From Rhodoferax sp. AJA081-3 (GTDB lineage: Bacteria; Pseudomonadota; Gammaproteobacteria; Burkholderiales; Burkholderiaceae_C), in contig NZ_CP059068.1 of NCBI RefSeq assembly GCF_017798165.1, forward strand, positions 3,348,001 through 3,412,000: DNA of 64,000 bases. Direction: 5' to 3'. The notes under the pieces are model-generated. The model saw nothing but the letters and a program-made list of their open reading frames with translations, made no database searches and had not been told where the DNA came from. This document shows, piece after piece, positions 18,220 to 25,550 of this stretch. How positions within the stretch are numbered: the stretch's first letter is position 1; each line of letters opens with the position of its first letter. Both the position numbers and the translations under genes were made by a program.

Positions 18220-19566
18220 TCAATCTCCTGTGGTGCCGCTGCTGGCAGCGGCAATGGGGTGTTGGGGTTGGGTGGTGGGTAATGCGCTCTTGCGCAGGAT
18301 CAGGCTGTACAACAGCAGCGCCGCCAGCAACTTCAGCGCGCAGGGCAGCAGGCAATAGGCCATGCTCAGTACCTGCAGGGCTTGGGGGTCGCGTGTGCCA
18401 GGCACATAACCCAGCGCGCCCAGCACCGGCAGGGCCACACCGGCGGCCAGGGCCAGGTTGAGCTTGGTCGCAAAATTCCACCAGCCAAAGTAGGCGCCCT
18501 CGGCTTGCCCGCGGTCGCCGCTGTCGGCAATGGTGCCGGCCAACAGCGCGGCTGGAATGGCCAGGTCGGTGCCCAGTGCCACGCCCGACAGCGCACACAC
18601 CAGCAGAAAACCAACGAAGTCTCCCGCACCCAGGGCCAGTGCAAATACAAAGACGGCGATGGACAACAACATGCCCACACCCCAGGTGCGCGCCAGGCCG
18701 ATACGGCCAACCAGCTTGAGCCACAGTGGAATGGCCAGCGCCGCGCACAGGAAGTAGCTACCCAAGAACAGCGGCTCCCAAGACGGCGGGGCTTGCAGCC
18801 GGTCCTGCACAAAAAACAGCAGCAGCGTGGCCGGTACCGCGCTGGCGATGCCGTTGACCACAAACACCGCCAGCAGCGCCCTGAACGCCGGGCGGGTCCA
18901 GGGCAGGGTCATGCGGGGGCGCGTGGACGGGCTACCCGATACCTGTTGCGGCGGGCTGGATGGCGGCGCCACGGCCCGACCCCAGGCCAACCACGCCAGC
19001 ACCAATGCTATAAAAAGCAGAGCGGTAGTGATAGGTAATCCGAGGGCTACAGGGCTAATGGACGCTATGACTACCCCCAGCAGGCCCAGACCTTCCCGCC
19101 AGGCCACCACCCGGCTGCGCTGCAGCTCGTCGCCCCCCAGCCGGGCGCCCCAAGACTGGTGCAGCACACCCAGGGCGCTGTAGGCGGCATAGGTCAGCGC
19201 CAATGCGCCGCTGGCCCAGACCAGCAGCGGCTGCAAGCCCCGCACTGGTGGAAAAAACAGGGCCGCAAAACCCATACCCAGCGCCACCGCCGCCAATGCG
19301 CCCCAGCGCAACACCAGCTTGGAGGAGCGGGCAAACAGCCCATCGCTCCACCGCCCCAGCAGCGGGTCAATCAAGGCGTCGAACAATCGGGCCGCCAGCA
19401 GCAGCACACCCAGCGTGGCCAGCGGCACACCAAACGCGCGTGCGTAGTGGTTGGGCAACAGCACATACAGCGGCAGCGCCACAAACGCCAGTGGCAGGCC
19501 CATCAGCCCGTAGCGCCAACCCTGGCGCCAGGTAAAGACCAGGGCCGGTGTGTTGTCCGTGCTCAC
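18220..19566 (-). CDS. MFS transporter, GPH (sugar:cation symporter)-like
   Basis: 448 aa inner-membrane protein with about twelve hydrophobic segments. The GPH signature ARLFDALIDPLLGRWSDGL lies in the first third. It starts at GTG 19564-19566, whose GTGA overlaps the stop of the chalcone-isomerase-like gene. In this gene cluster the transporter is usually annotated as MelB-like, but lipid-related substrates are as likely as sugars. DNA at 19006-19058 resembles a degenerate family-A repeat inside a membrane helix. Confidence 0.88.
   Translation of the reverse strand: MSTDNTPALVFTWRQGWRYGLMGLPLAFVALPLYVLLPNHYARAFGVPLATLGVLLLAARLFDALIDPLLGRWSDGLFARSSKLVLRWGALAAVALGMGFAALFFPPVRGLQPLLVWASGALALTYAAYSALGVLHQSWGARLGGDELQRSRVVAWREGLGLLGVVIASISPVALGLPITTALLFIALVLAWLAWGRAVAPPSSPPQQVSGSPSTRPRMTLPWTRPAFRALLAVFVVNGIASAVPATLLLFFVQDRLQAPPSWEPLFLGSYFLCAALAIPLWLKLVGRIGLARTWGVGMLLSIAVFVFALALGAGDFVGFLLVCALSGVALGTDLAIPAALLAGTIADSGDRGQAEGAYFGWWNFATKLNLALAAGVALPVLGALGYVPGTRDPQALQVLSMAYCLLPCALKLLAALLLYSLILRKSALPTTQPQHPIAAASSGTTGD
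19006..19075 (+). repeat. Candidate degenerate family-A repeat and inverted repeat inside the MFS gene
   Basis: TGCTATAAAAAGCAGAGCGG and, further right, CCGAGGGCTACAGGGC echo the two halves of family A. In addition GGTAGTGATAG (19024) and CTATGACTACC (ends 19075) are inverted with one mismatch. The match to family A is loose. Confidence 0.35.
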
Positions 19567-20162
19567 GGCGGGGCCTTTGCCAGCAGGGCCGTGCGCAAGC
19601 GGGGTTCGCTGGTCGTCTCTGCCAGCCAGATGCCAAAAAACAGGCGGCTGAATTCGGCGTCGGGCACTGTGCCACGGGCCGTGCCGTTGAACCAGAAGCG
19701 TGCACCCACGCCGGGCTGGTGCAGGCCGGTGATGCGGTCACCGGCCGTGACGTTGGGAAAGGCGTCCTGCATGGCGGCCAGCCAGCGTTGCTCTTGCAGC
19801 GGCGTCAGGCTGGCGCTGCGGCGCATTTCGGTGAGGGAGCGTTCGGCAATGGCCTGGCCGTCCAGGCTGCGCAGATAGCTCAACTGCAGGCCAAAGGCCG
19901 TTTGCGTGTACCGGCTGGTGCTAAAGCCGGGAGCCACCCACAGCGCGGCGTCATAAACATTGAAGGTGAAATACCGCATACGTGCCGTGCCCACCCATTG
20001 CGCGCTGGGCAGGTCGGCCGACAGCTCGGGCGGTGGCGATGGGGCCGCAGGCGTGGTGGCTACACCTTGCGCTTGCGCGCCCACCAGGGTCGGCGTCACG
20101 AGCCCCAGCGCGCCCAGGCTGCTGGCGGCGCTGGTAAGGATCACGGTGCGGCGGTTGGGCAT
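19563..20162 (-). CDS. Exported chalcone-isomerase-like protein
   Basis: About 199 aa from ATG 20162 (MPNRRTVILTSAASSLGALG), a signal peptide ending near VGAQAQ; the frame extends upstream without protein-like character. The mature domain shows the chalcone-isomerase-fold pattern VGTARMRYFTFNVYDAALWV, LQLSYLRSLDGQAIAERSLTEM and LTGL-type GDRITGLHQPG. Members of this bacterial group are thought to bind fatty acids rather than isomerise chalcones. It sits in the cfa operon between cfa and the MFS gene, overlapping the latter's start. Confidence 0.85.
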   Translation of the reverse strand: MPNRRTVILTSAASSLGALGLVTPTLVGAQAQGVATTPAAPSPPPELSADLPSAQWVGTARMRYFTFNVYDAALWVAPGFSTSRYTQTAFGLQLSYLRSLDGQAIAERSLTEMRRSASLTPLQEQRWLAAMQDAFPNVTAGDRITGLHQPGVGARFWFNGTARGTVPDAEFSRLFFGIWLAETTSEPRLRTALLAKAPP

Positions 20163-20187
20163 GGTGTGGTGGCTCAAAAGCGTGGCC

Positions 20188-21432
20188 TCAGACGGCGCCA
20201 GGTTTGCGCAGCGTGTACTGCACCACATCGATGTTGTCTTCCAAAAACGCCGCCTCACAGTAGGCCAGGTAGAACTCCCAGATGTGCAGGAAGCGGGTGT
20301 CAAAGCCGTTTTTGAGCACCTGGGCGCGGTGCGACATAAAGGCTTCGCGCCAGCGGTTCAGCGTCTCGGCATAGTCGTGGCCAAAGGCCAGTTCCTCGAC
20401 CACCTCCAGCCCCGCGGCCTGGGCCTGGCGGCGGAATTCGCTGGGGCAGGGCAGGCAGCCACCGGGGAAGATGTACTGCTGGATGAAGTCGGTGGACCCC
20501 ACATACCGCGCGAACAACGCGTCGTCGATCACGATGCTTTGTACACAGGCGTGGCCTCCGGGCTTGAGCAGTTTGGAGATGGTGGCAAAGTAGGTGGGCC
20601 AGTACTCGCGGCCTACGGCCTCCACCATTTCAATGGAGCAGATGGCATCAAACGGCGCGTCGCTGATGTCGCGGTAGTCCTGGAGCCGCAGGTCGGATTG
20701 TTCTGCCATGCCCAGGCGCAGCAAACGTTCCTTGGCCGAGCTCAGTTGTTCGCTGCTCAGCGTCACACCGGTCACGTGGGCGCCGAATTCCACGGTGCCC
20801 ATCTCGGCCAATGCACCCCAGCCACAGCCGATTTCCAGCACACGGTCACCGGGTTTGACACGGGCCTGGTCGAGGGCGCGGCGCACCTTGGTCTTTTGGG
20901 CCTGGGCCATGGGCTGTGTGGTGTCACCGTTGAACAGGGCGCTGGAGTAGTTCATGGTCTCGTCCAGCCACAGGCGGTAAAAGGCATTGCCCAGGTCGTA
21001 ATGGGCGTGGATGTTTTTCTGGCTATTGGTCTTGGTGTTGCGGTTCAGCAGGTGTTTGACGCGGTACAGCAGACGCCCGGCCCAGGTGCCGTAGATGACA
21101 CTTTCCACCTCGGCCCGGTTTTTCACCAGCACACGCAGCAGGTCCACCATGTTGGGGGTGCTCCAGTCCCCGGCGATGAAGGATTCGGCAAAACCAATGT
21201 CACCCGATTTAAGCGCCGCCGCACACACCTTCCAGTTGTGCAGGTTCAGCGTGGCGTGGGGCATGGCGTCGCTTTTGCCAAAACGCTGCATGCTGCCGTC
21301 CGGAAACTGCAGGGTCAACGAGCCGTGGCGCAGCTTTTGCAACACACGCAATACCGTGCGTGCGGCGGCCGGTGTGCCGCGGGGGATGGTGAAAGTGGCA
21401 GAGGGTGCCGTAACGGTGTTCATGCTGTTCAT
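20188..21432 (-). CDS. cfa: Cyclopropane-fatty-acyl-phospholipid synthase family methyltransferase
   Basis: 414 aa SAM-dependent enzyme that methylates unsaturated acyl chains of membrane phospholipids. Characteristic parts are NIHAHYDLGNAFYRLWLD, MNYSSALF, VLEIGCGWGALAE (SAM site), YRDISDAPFDAICSIEMVEAVG and QQYIFPGGCLPCP. It lies in a leftward group with a FAD oxidoreductase, DUF1365, chalcone-isomerase-like, MFS, DUF3833 and SDR genes. In that context cfa homologues may make modified products such as methylated or furan fatty acids rather than simple cyclopropanes (recalled from Rhodobacter work, not shown here). It ends 25 bp before the chalcone-isomerase-like start. Confidence 0.94.
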   Translation of the reverse strand: MNSMNTVTAPSATFTIPRGTPAAARTVLRVLQKLRHGSLTLQFPDGSMQRFGKSDAMPHATLNLHNWKVCAAALKSGDIGFAESFIAGDWSTPNMVDLLRVLVKNRAEVESVIYGTWAGRLLYRVKHLLNRNTKTNSQKNIHAHYDLGNAFYRLWLDETMNYSSALFNGDTTQPMAQAQKTKVRRALDQARVKPGDRVLEIGCGWGALAEMGTVEFGAHVTGVTLSSEQLSSAKERLLRLGMAEQSDLRLQDYRDISDAPFDAICSIEMVEAVGREYWPTYFATISKLLKPGGHACVQSIVIDDALFARYVGSTDFIQQYIFPGGCLPCPSEFRRQAQAAGLEVVEELAFGHDYAETLNRWREAFMSHRAQVLKNGFDTRFLHIWEFYLAYCEAAFLEDNIDVVQYTLRKPGAV

Positions 21433-21451
21433 GGTGGATGCTCAGGCAGGG

Positions 21452-22285
21452 TCAGCGGGTGGTGAAGGTGGTGGGTGGCAGGGGTTTGCCAAAGAACGGA
21501 GTTTTTTTGCACAGCAGCTTGAAGGCTTGCCAGTGGATGCGCAGCACCACGCCCAGGGTCATGGCGGGGTAGCGCCACAGGGCGCGGCGCACGGAATGGG
21601 GTGTCAGCGGTTCCAGCTGGCCGCTGACACTGGTCTCGATCAGCGGGCCGTTGGCATCGTCAAAGTCAATACGGGCCACGGTGTGGCTGCGGTCCGGCGT
21701 GAACATGAATCGAAAGCGATAACCGCCTTCCACCGGTACAAAGGGCGAAACATGGAACACCTTGTTGGCGCGCAGTTCCACCCCGAACTGGGGTGTGTCC
21801 AGCAGGTAGCAGTGGCGCTCGCCAAAGGTGTTGTTCACCTCCACCACAATGGCGCGCAGCCGGCCGTCCTTGCGGTGGCAGTACCAAAAGCTGACCGGTT
21901 TGAAGGTATGGCCCAGCACCCGCGGGTAACAGTGCAACCAGACTTCGCCGTCGGCCGGGTCGCTGTGTGTGCTGTCTTGCACGGTGCCAATGCCCTCTGC
22001 GGCGAGCAGTGCATCCAGCCAGGCTAGCGCGCCGCCCTGCTCAGGGCCGCGGCCGTCGCCATGGTCGGTATCGTAAAAACTCAAAGGCGCAAAGCGGTTG
22101 CGGGCCAGCGCGCTGTGTTTGCTGTTATTGCCTTGGGCCTGCAGGCTGCGCATGGGCAACATCAGAAAGTAGTTGCCGTACACAAAGGCATTGCGCACCG
22201 GCGCCAGGCGGGTGTGGCGCACCTGCCCAAAGCCGATCTGGGGTGCGGCCAGTGGCGTTGTGGGTGCAGGTGCGGATGCGGTCAT
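21452..22285 (-). CDS. DUF1365 family protein
   Basis: 277 aa, predicted cytoplasmic. It shows the DUF1365 landmarks RHTRLAPVRNAFVYGNYFLM, LHCYPRVLGHTFKPVSFWYC, VVEVNNTFGERHCYLL, KVFHVSPFVPVEGGYRFRF and the C-terminal WRYPAMTLGVVLRIHWQA. The family is nearly always next to cfa and a FAD amine-oxidase-like gene and is required for fatty-acid modification in some systems. Spaced 13 bp after the FAD gene and 19 bp before cfa, so an operon. Confidence 0.95.
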   Translation of the reverse strand: MTASAPAPTTPLAAPQIGFGQVRHTRLAPVRNAFVYGNYFLMLPMRSLQAQGNNSKHSALARNRFAPLSFYDTDHGDGRGPEQGGALAWLDALLAAEGIGTVQDSTHSDPADGEVWLHCYPRVLGHTFKPVSFWYCHRKDGRLRAIVVEVNNTFGERHCYLLDTPQFGVELRANKVFHVSPFVPVEGGYRFRFMFTPDRSHTVARIDFDDANGPLIETSVSGQLEPLTPHSVRRALWRYPAMTLGVVLRIHWQAFKLLCKKTPFFGKPLPPTTFTTR

Positions 22286-22298
22286 GGTGGCGTCGCGC

Positions 22299-23591
22299 TC
22301 AGGGCTTCAAGTGCAGGTCAGCGTGCAGCCGGTCCGCCACAGCCAAGCCCGATTTGAGACCGTCTTCGTGGAAGCCATAACCCGTCCAGGCGCCGCAAAA
22401 ATAGGTGTTCTGCTGGCCTTGCAGCGCGGGCACCTGGCTCTGGGCGCGGATGGCGGCCACATCGAACACCGGGTGGGCGTAGTCAAAACTGCCATGCACG
22501 TGGGCGGGGTTTATCTCGGCCACCGGGTTGAGCGACACCACCACGGGTTGTGCAAAGGGCACGGGCTGCAGCATATTGATCAGGTAGTGCAGGCAGACTT
22601 TTGCCGTATCGCGCCCGGTACTTGCCGAACGCTGGTAGTTCCAGGCCGCCCAGGCCCGGCGGGACTGCGGCAGCACCGAGGCGTCGGTGTGCAACACGGC
22701 GCGGTTGGCCTGGTAACGGATAGCGCCCAGGGTTTGTTGTTCGGCGTGGCTGGGCTCGGCCAGCAAGGCCAGGGACTGGTCCGAATGGCAGGCCAGCACC
22801 ACCTTGTCAAAACGCTCGGTCTGGCCGTTGGCGTAGATGCTGACGCCCTGGGCGTCTCGGGTGATGCGCTGCACCGGTGTGTTCAGGCGCTTGTCGGGGA
22901 TTTGCGCCACGATTTTTTCCACGTACTGGCGCGCACCACCGGCCACGGTCCACCACTGCGGGCGGTTGCTGACCTGGATCAGGCCATGGTTGTGGCAGAA
23001 GCGGATCATGGTCGCCACGGGGAACTGCAGCATCTGGTCGGTGGGGCAGCTCCAGATGCAGCCCAGCATGGGCAAAAAGTACCAGTCGCGGAATTCATCG
23101 GACAGGCGGTGCTGTTCCAGAAAGCCCGCGAGTGGCTGCATCAGCTCGGTCTCGGCATTGCGCGTGGCGATGTCGGTACACAGGGTGTTGAAGCGCAACA
23201 CGTCGCGCAACATGCGCAGAAACCGCGGGTTGACGAGGTTGCGGCGCTGGGAGAAGACGGTGTTCAAGGACGAGCCGCTCCATTCCAGCGGCGCCTGGCC
23301 GTTGGCGCCCGGTACTTGCACCGAAAACGACATGTCCGAACGTGCGGTGGGCACCTGCAGGTCGCTGAAAAGCTGGATCAGGTGCGGGTAGGTTCGTTCG
23401 TTGAAGACTAAAAACCCGGTGTCGACACCGTGTGTGACAGGGCCAGCAGGCCCTTCCAAGGTCAGATCGACCGTATGGGTATGGCCGCCAAAGTAGTCTC
23501 CGGCCTCAAACAGGCTGATCTCGGCCTGGCCGCGCAAGGCGTGCGCCACGCCGAGGGCGGAAATGCCGGAACCAACGATGGCGATCTTCAT
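22299..23591 (-). CDS. FAD-dependent amine-oxidase-like oxidoreductase
   Basis: 430 aa from ATG 23591 (MKIAIVGSGISALGVAHAL), where the FAD-binding GxGxxG motif begins at once; the frame is open further upstream but the preceding codons are an AT-rich leader. Other landmarks are GGHTHTVDL, VDTGFLVFNERTYPHL and the C-terminal YFCGAWTGYGFHEDGLKSG. Proteins of this type with DUF1365 and cfa act on unsaturated fatty acids (desaturation or oxidation) in characterised relatives. It is the first gene of the cluster. Confidence 0.93.
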   Translation of the reverse strand: MKIAIVGSGISALGVAHALRGQAEISLFEAGDYFGGHTHTVDLTLEGPAGPVTHGVDTGFLVFNERTYPHLIQLFSDLQVPTARSDMSFSVQVPGANGQAPLEWSGSSLNTVFSQRRNLVNPRFLRMLRDVLRFNTLCTDIATRNAETELMQPLAGFLEQHRLSDEFRDWYFLPMLGCIWSCPTDQMLQFPVATMIRFCHNHGLIQVSNRPQWWTVAGGARQYVEKIVAQIPDKRLNTPVQRITRDAQGVSIYANGQTERFDKVVLACHSDQSLALLAEPSHAEQQTLGAIRYQANRAVLHTDASVLPQSRRAWAAWNYQRSASTGRDTAKVCLHYLINMLQPVPFAQPVVVSLNPVAEINPAHVHGSFDYAHPVFDVAAIRAQSQVPALQGQQNTYFCGAWTGYGFHEDGLKSGLAVADRLHADLHLKP

Positions 23592-23742
23592 GGGGAAACC
23601 TAAATGTGAACTGTTTGGTATTATTGTGACTGTATAGTAATTTATCGACCAAGTAAGTTTTACCCACTTTTGGAGTGTGGGTAATAGACTGGGCGGGGGT
23701 TGAGGGAGATGGAGCGCGGCGGGCCGCGCTACCGATCTGGGG
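23592..23742 (-). promoter_or_regulatory. Upstream region of the lipid-modification operon, with hairpins
   Basis: The 150 bp between the operon and the HD-GYP-like gene are AT-rich near the operon start (TTACTATACAGTCACAATAA on the minus strand), which is where the promoter should lie; I cannot assign a sigma factor confidently. Two hairpins are present: ACCCAC/GTGGGT around 23661-23682 and AGCGCGGC-GG-GCCGCGCT at 23713-23730. The latter lies 13 bp after the stop of the HD-GYP-like gene and could end its transcript, although no T-run follows. Confidence 0.4.
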
Positions 23743-24972
23743 TTACCAGGGGCGGTCGGAGGCGGGTGCGGCGGTGAGCGGCAGCAGCCGCTCCAGATTG
23801 ATCTGGACCTTGACCTCGCGGTGCGGCACGCTGGCCACAATGCGGAAATCGCGCGTACTGGTCTCGCGTATGGTGGGTTCCAGCGTGGGCATGCCACTGC
23901 GGTTGACCAGCACGGCCACCCTCGGGGTGCTGGTGTTTTGCCCGCGTTTGATGACCACGGCCACCTCGTCGGTGGCCAGGCGTACAAAGGAGCCGGGCTG
24001 GTAAATGCCCACGGCCTTGATGAGTGCGGCACCGGCTTCGTCGACCTGGCGGTTTTCATCGAAGTAGCAGGCCTGCATGGCAGCGGCCGGTGAAATCGGC
24101 ACACGTCCGGCCCGCGGCGACAGGCGCGCGGCAAACATGTCGGCCCGCTGGATCAGCCGCGCCAGCTGCTGCCCGGGTGCGCGCGACTGCAGCGGGCCTG
24201 GGACCTGGGTGTGGTGGTCACGCACGGCATCCAGCCAGACGGCATCGGTCACGCCCATGTCTGTCAGCATCTCAACGGACTTTTGGGCGTGGGCATCGAT
24301 GGCCCGGCGTTGTACGGGTGTCAGCGCCTCGGCCTGTCGCGTCAACTGGTCCTGCAGGCTGGTCATGCCCAGGTTCATGGTCAGGGCAGCCTTGGACAGG
24401 GAGTCTTGTTGCTCCGGGGACCACTTGAGCACCTCGCGTGCGGCCAGGCCACACATGACGCTGACCAACATGGAATGGGTCGCACTGTACATGCGGACCT
24501 CGGTGGCGGAGAGTTGCATCAGGGCAAACAACGTGCCGTCGGGGTTGCTGCGCGAGTGGCGGTTCAGCTGCGTGTTGAGCCGCTCCAGCTTGTCCATGAA
24601 GTGGCTGGGTTGTGTGTCGCGCAGCAGGGCATTGGTCTGCACCTGCAGGTCCAGCCAGTCCGCGCGTTCGTTCTCCTGCGCATTGCGGTTGTCCAACAGG
24701 TCACCGGTGATCTTGGCGTCGGCAATTTCACCCAGCGACTTACCGGTGCGCACCAGGCTGTGCAGGCGTCCCACATAGGCCCGGTGGTGGGCTTCGGAAT
24801 CGGCCACGTCGATATAGAGGCCGCCGCCACGCTGCGCGATTTCTGCCAGGTCTTCCTTGGAATCGATGACAAAGGAACGTTTGGCCAGCAGAACCCCATT
24901 CTTGTCCATCAGTGGAAAAGGCAGAGGTTGGTTGATGCGTATGGATTCGACGCTGACAGGAACAAGGTGCAT
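23743..24972 (-). CDS. Degenerate HD-GYP domain protein
   Basis: 409 aa, cytoplasmic. The N-terminal part (about 1-110) is a PilZ-like or linker region. Residues about 150-300 follow the HD-GYP layout (c-di-GMP phosphodiesterases) but the catalytic residues have changed. The HD pair is replaced by Met199-Asn200 (KAALTMNLGM), and the GYP loop reads RDHHTQVPGPLQ instead of HHERxDGxGYP. The first His (ATHSMLV, His166) and the HH pair (253-254) remain. Enzymatic activity is therefore doubtful; a c-di-GMP-sensing or scaffold role is possible. Monocistronic, divergent from rfaE2. Confidence 0.8.
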   Translation of the reverse strand: MHLVPVSVESIRINQPLPFPLMDKNGVLLAKRSFVIDSKEDLAEIAQRGGGLYIDVADSEAHHRAYVGRLHSLVRTGKSLGEIADAKITGDLLDNRNAQENERADWLDLQVQTNALLRDTQPSHFMDKLERLNTQLNRHSRSNPDGTLFALMQLSATEVRMYSATHSMLVSVMCGLAAREVLKWSPEQQDSLSKAALTMNLGMTSLQDQLTRQAEALTPVQRRAIDAHAQKSVEMLTDMGVTDAVWLDAVRDHHTQVPGPLQSRAPGQQLARLIQRADMFAARLSPRAGRVPISPAAAMQACYFDENRQVDEAGAALIKAVGIYQPGSFVRLATDEVAVVIKRGQNTSTPRVAVLVNRSGMPTLEPTIRETSTRDFRIVASVPHREVKVQINLERLLPLTAAPASDRPW

Positions 24973-25052
24973 GGGTTAACGGGAATTATGCATGTCTGAT
25001 CGACACATATGGCCCAGTCTTGAGCGCGCCCGCTCCCTGATAGCATGGCGCT

Positions 25053-25550
25053 ATGCATGCCCCAGACACTGCCCCCGCCTTTTTGGCCAAGATATGCCCG
25101 CGTGAAGACCTGGCCCTGCAACTGGCCCGCCTGCCCAGGCCTTGGGTGTTTACCAACGGCGTTTTTGACGTCATCCACCGCGGCCATGTGGTGTACCTGG
25201 CGCAGGCCCGAGCGCTGGGTGGCAGCCTGATCGTGGCGCTGAATACCGATGCATCGGTGCGCCGTCTGGGCAAGGGGGATGACAGGCCGCTGAACGCCGA
25301 GTCCGACCGCGCCATTGTGATGGCCAGCCAGGAAGCGGTCAGCCTGGTGACCTGGTTTGACGAGGACACGCCGGTCGCGCTGATTGCCGAGATTCGCCCC
25401 GACATTCTGGTCAAGGGGGGCGACTACAACATGGCCCTGTTGCCTGAAACCGCCCTGGTGGAGTCCTGGGGTGGCCATGCCCTGGCACTGCCATTTGTAG
25501 CGGGTTACTCCACCACGGCCTTGGTCAAGAAGATCCGGTCTGCGCAGTAG
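25053..25550 (+). CDS. rfaE2: D-glycero-beta-D-manno-heptose 1-phosphate adenylyltransferase
   Basis: 165 aa single-domain cytidylyltransferase-like enzyme making ADP-heptose for LPS inner core, equal to the C-terminal domain of HldE. Landmarks are VFTNGVFDVIHRGHVVYL (HxGH-type nucleotide site), ALNTDASVRRLGKG, RPLNAESDRA and DILVKGGDY. The 3' end overlaps convergent glnE by 26 bp. The kinase partner (rfaE1) is not in the window. Confidence 0.93.
   Translation: MHAPDTAPAFLAKICPREDLALQLARLPRPWVFTNGVFDVIHRGHVVYLAQARALGGSLIVALNTDASVRRLGKGDDRPLNAESDRAIVMASQEAVSLVTWFDEDTPVALIAEIRPDILVKGGDYNMALLPETALVESWGGHALALPFVAGYSTTALVKKIRSAQ

Noticed and set aside
19960..21465. Long open frame on the plus strand opposite cfa (501 codons)
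   Set aside because: Antisense shadow of cfa and its neighbour; no recognisable protein features.
22173..23411. Long open frame on the plus strand opposite the FAD oxidoreductase (412 codons)
   Set aside because: Antisense shadow with the same low-information composition.
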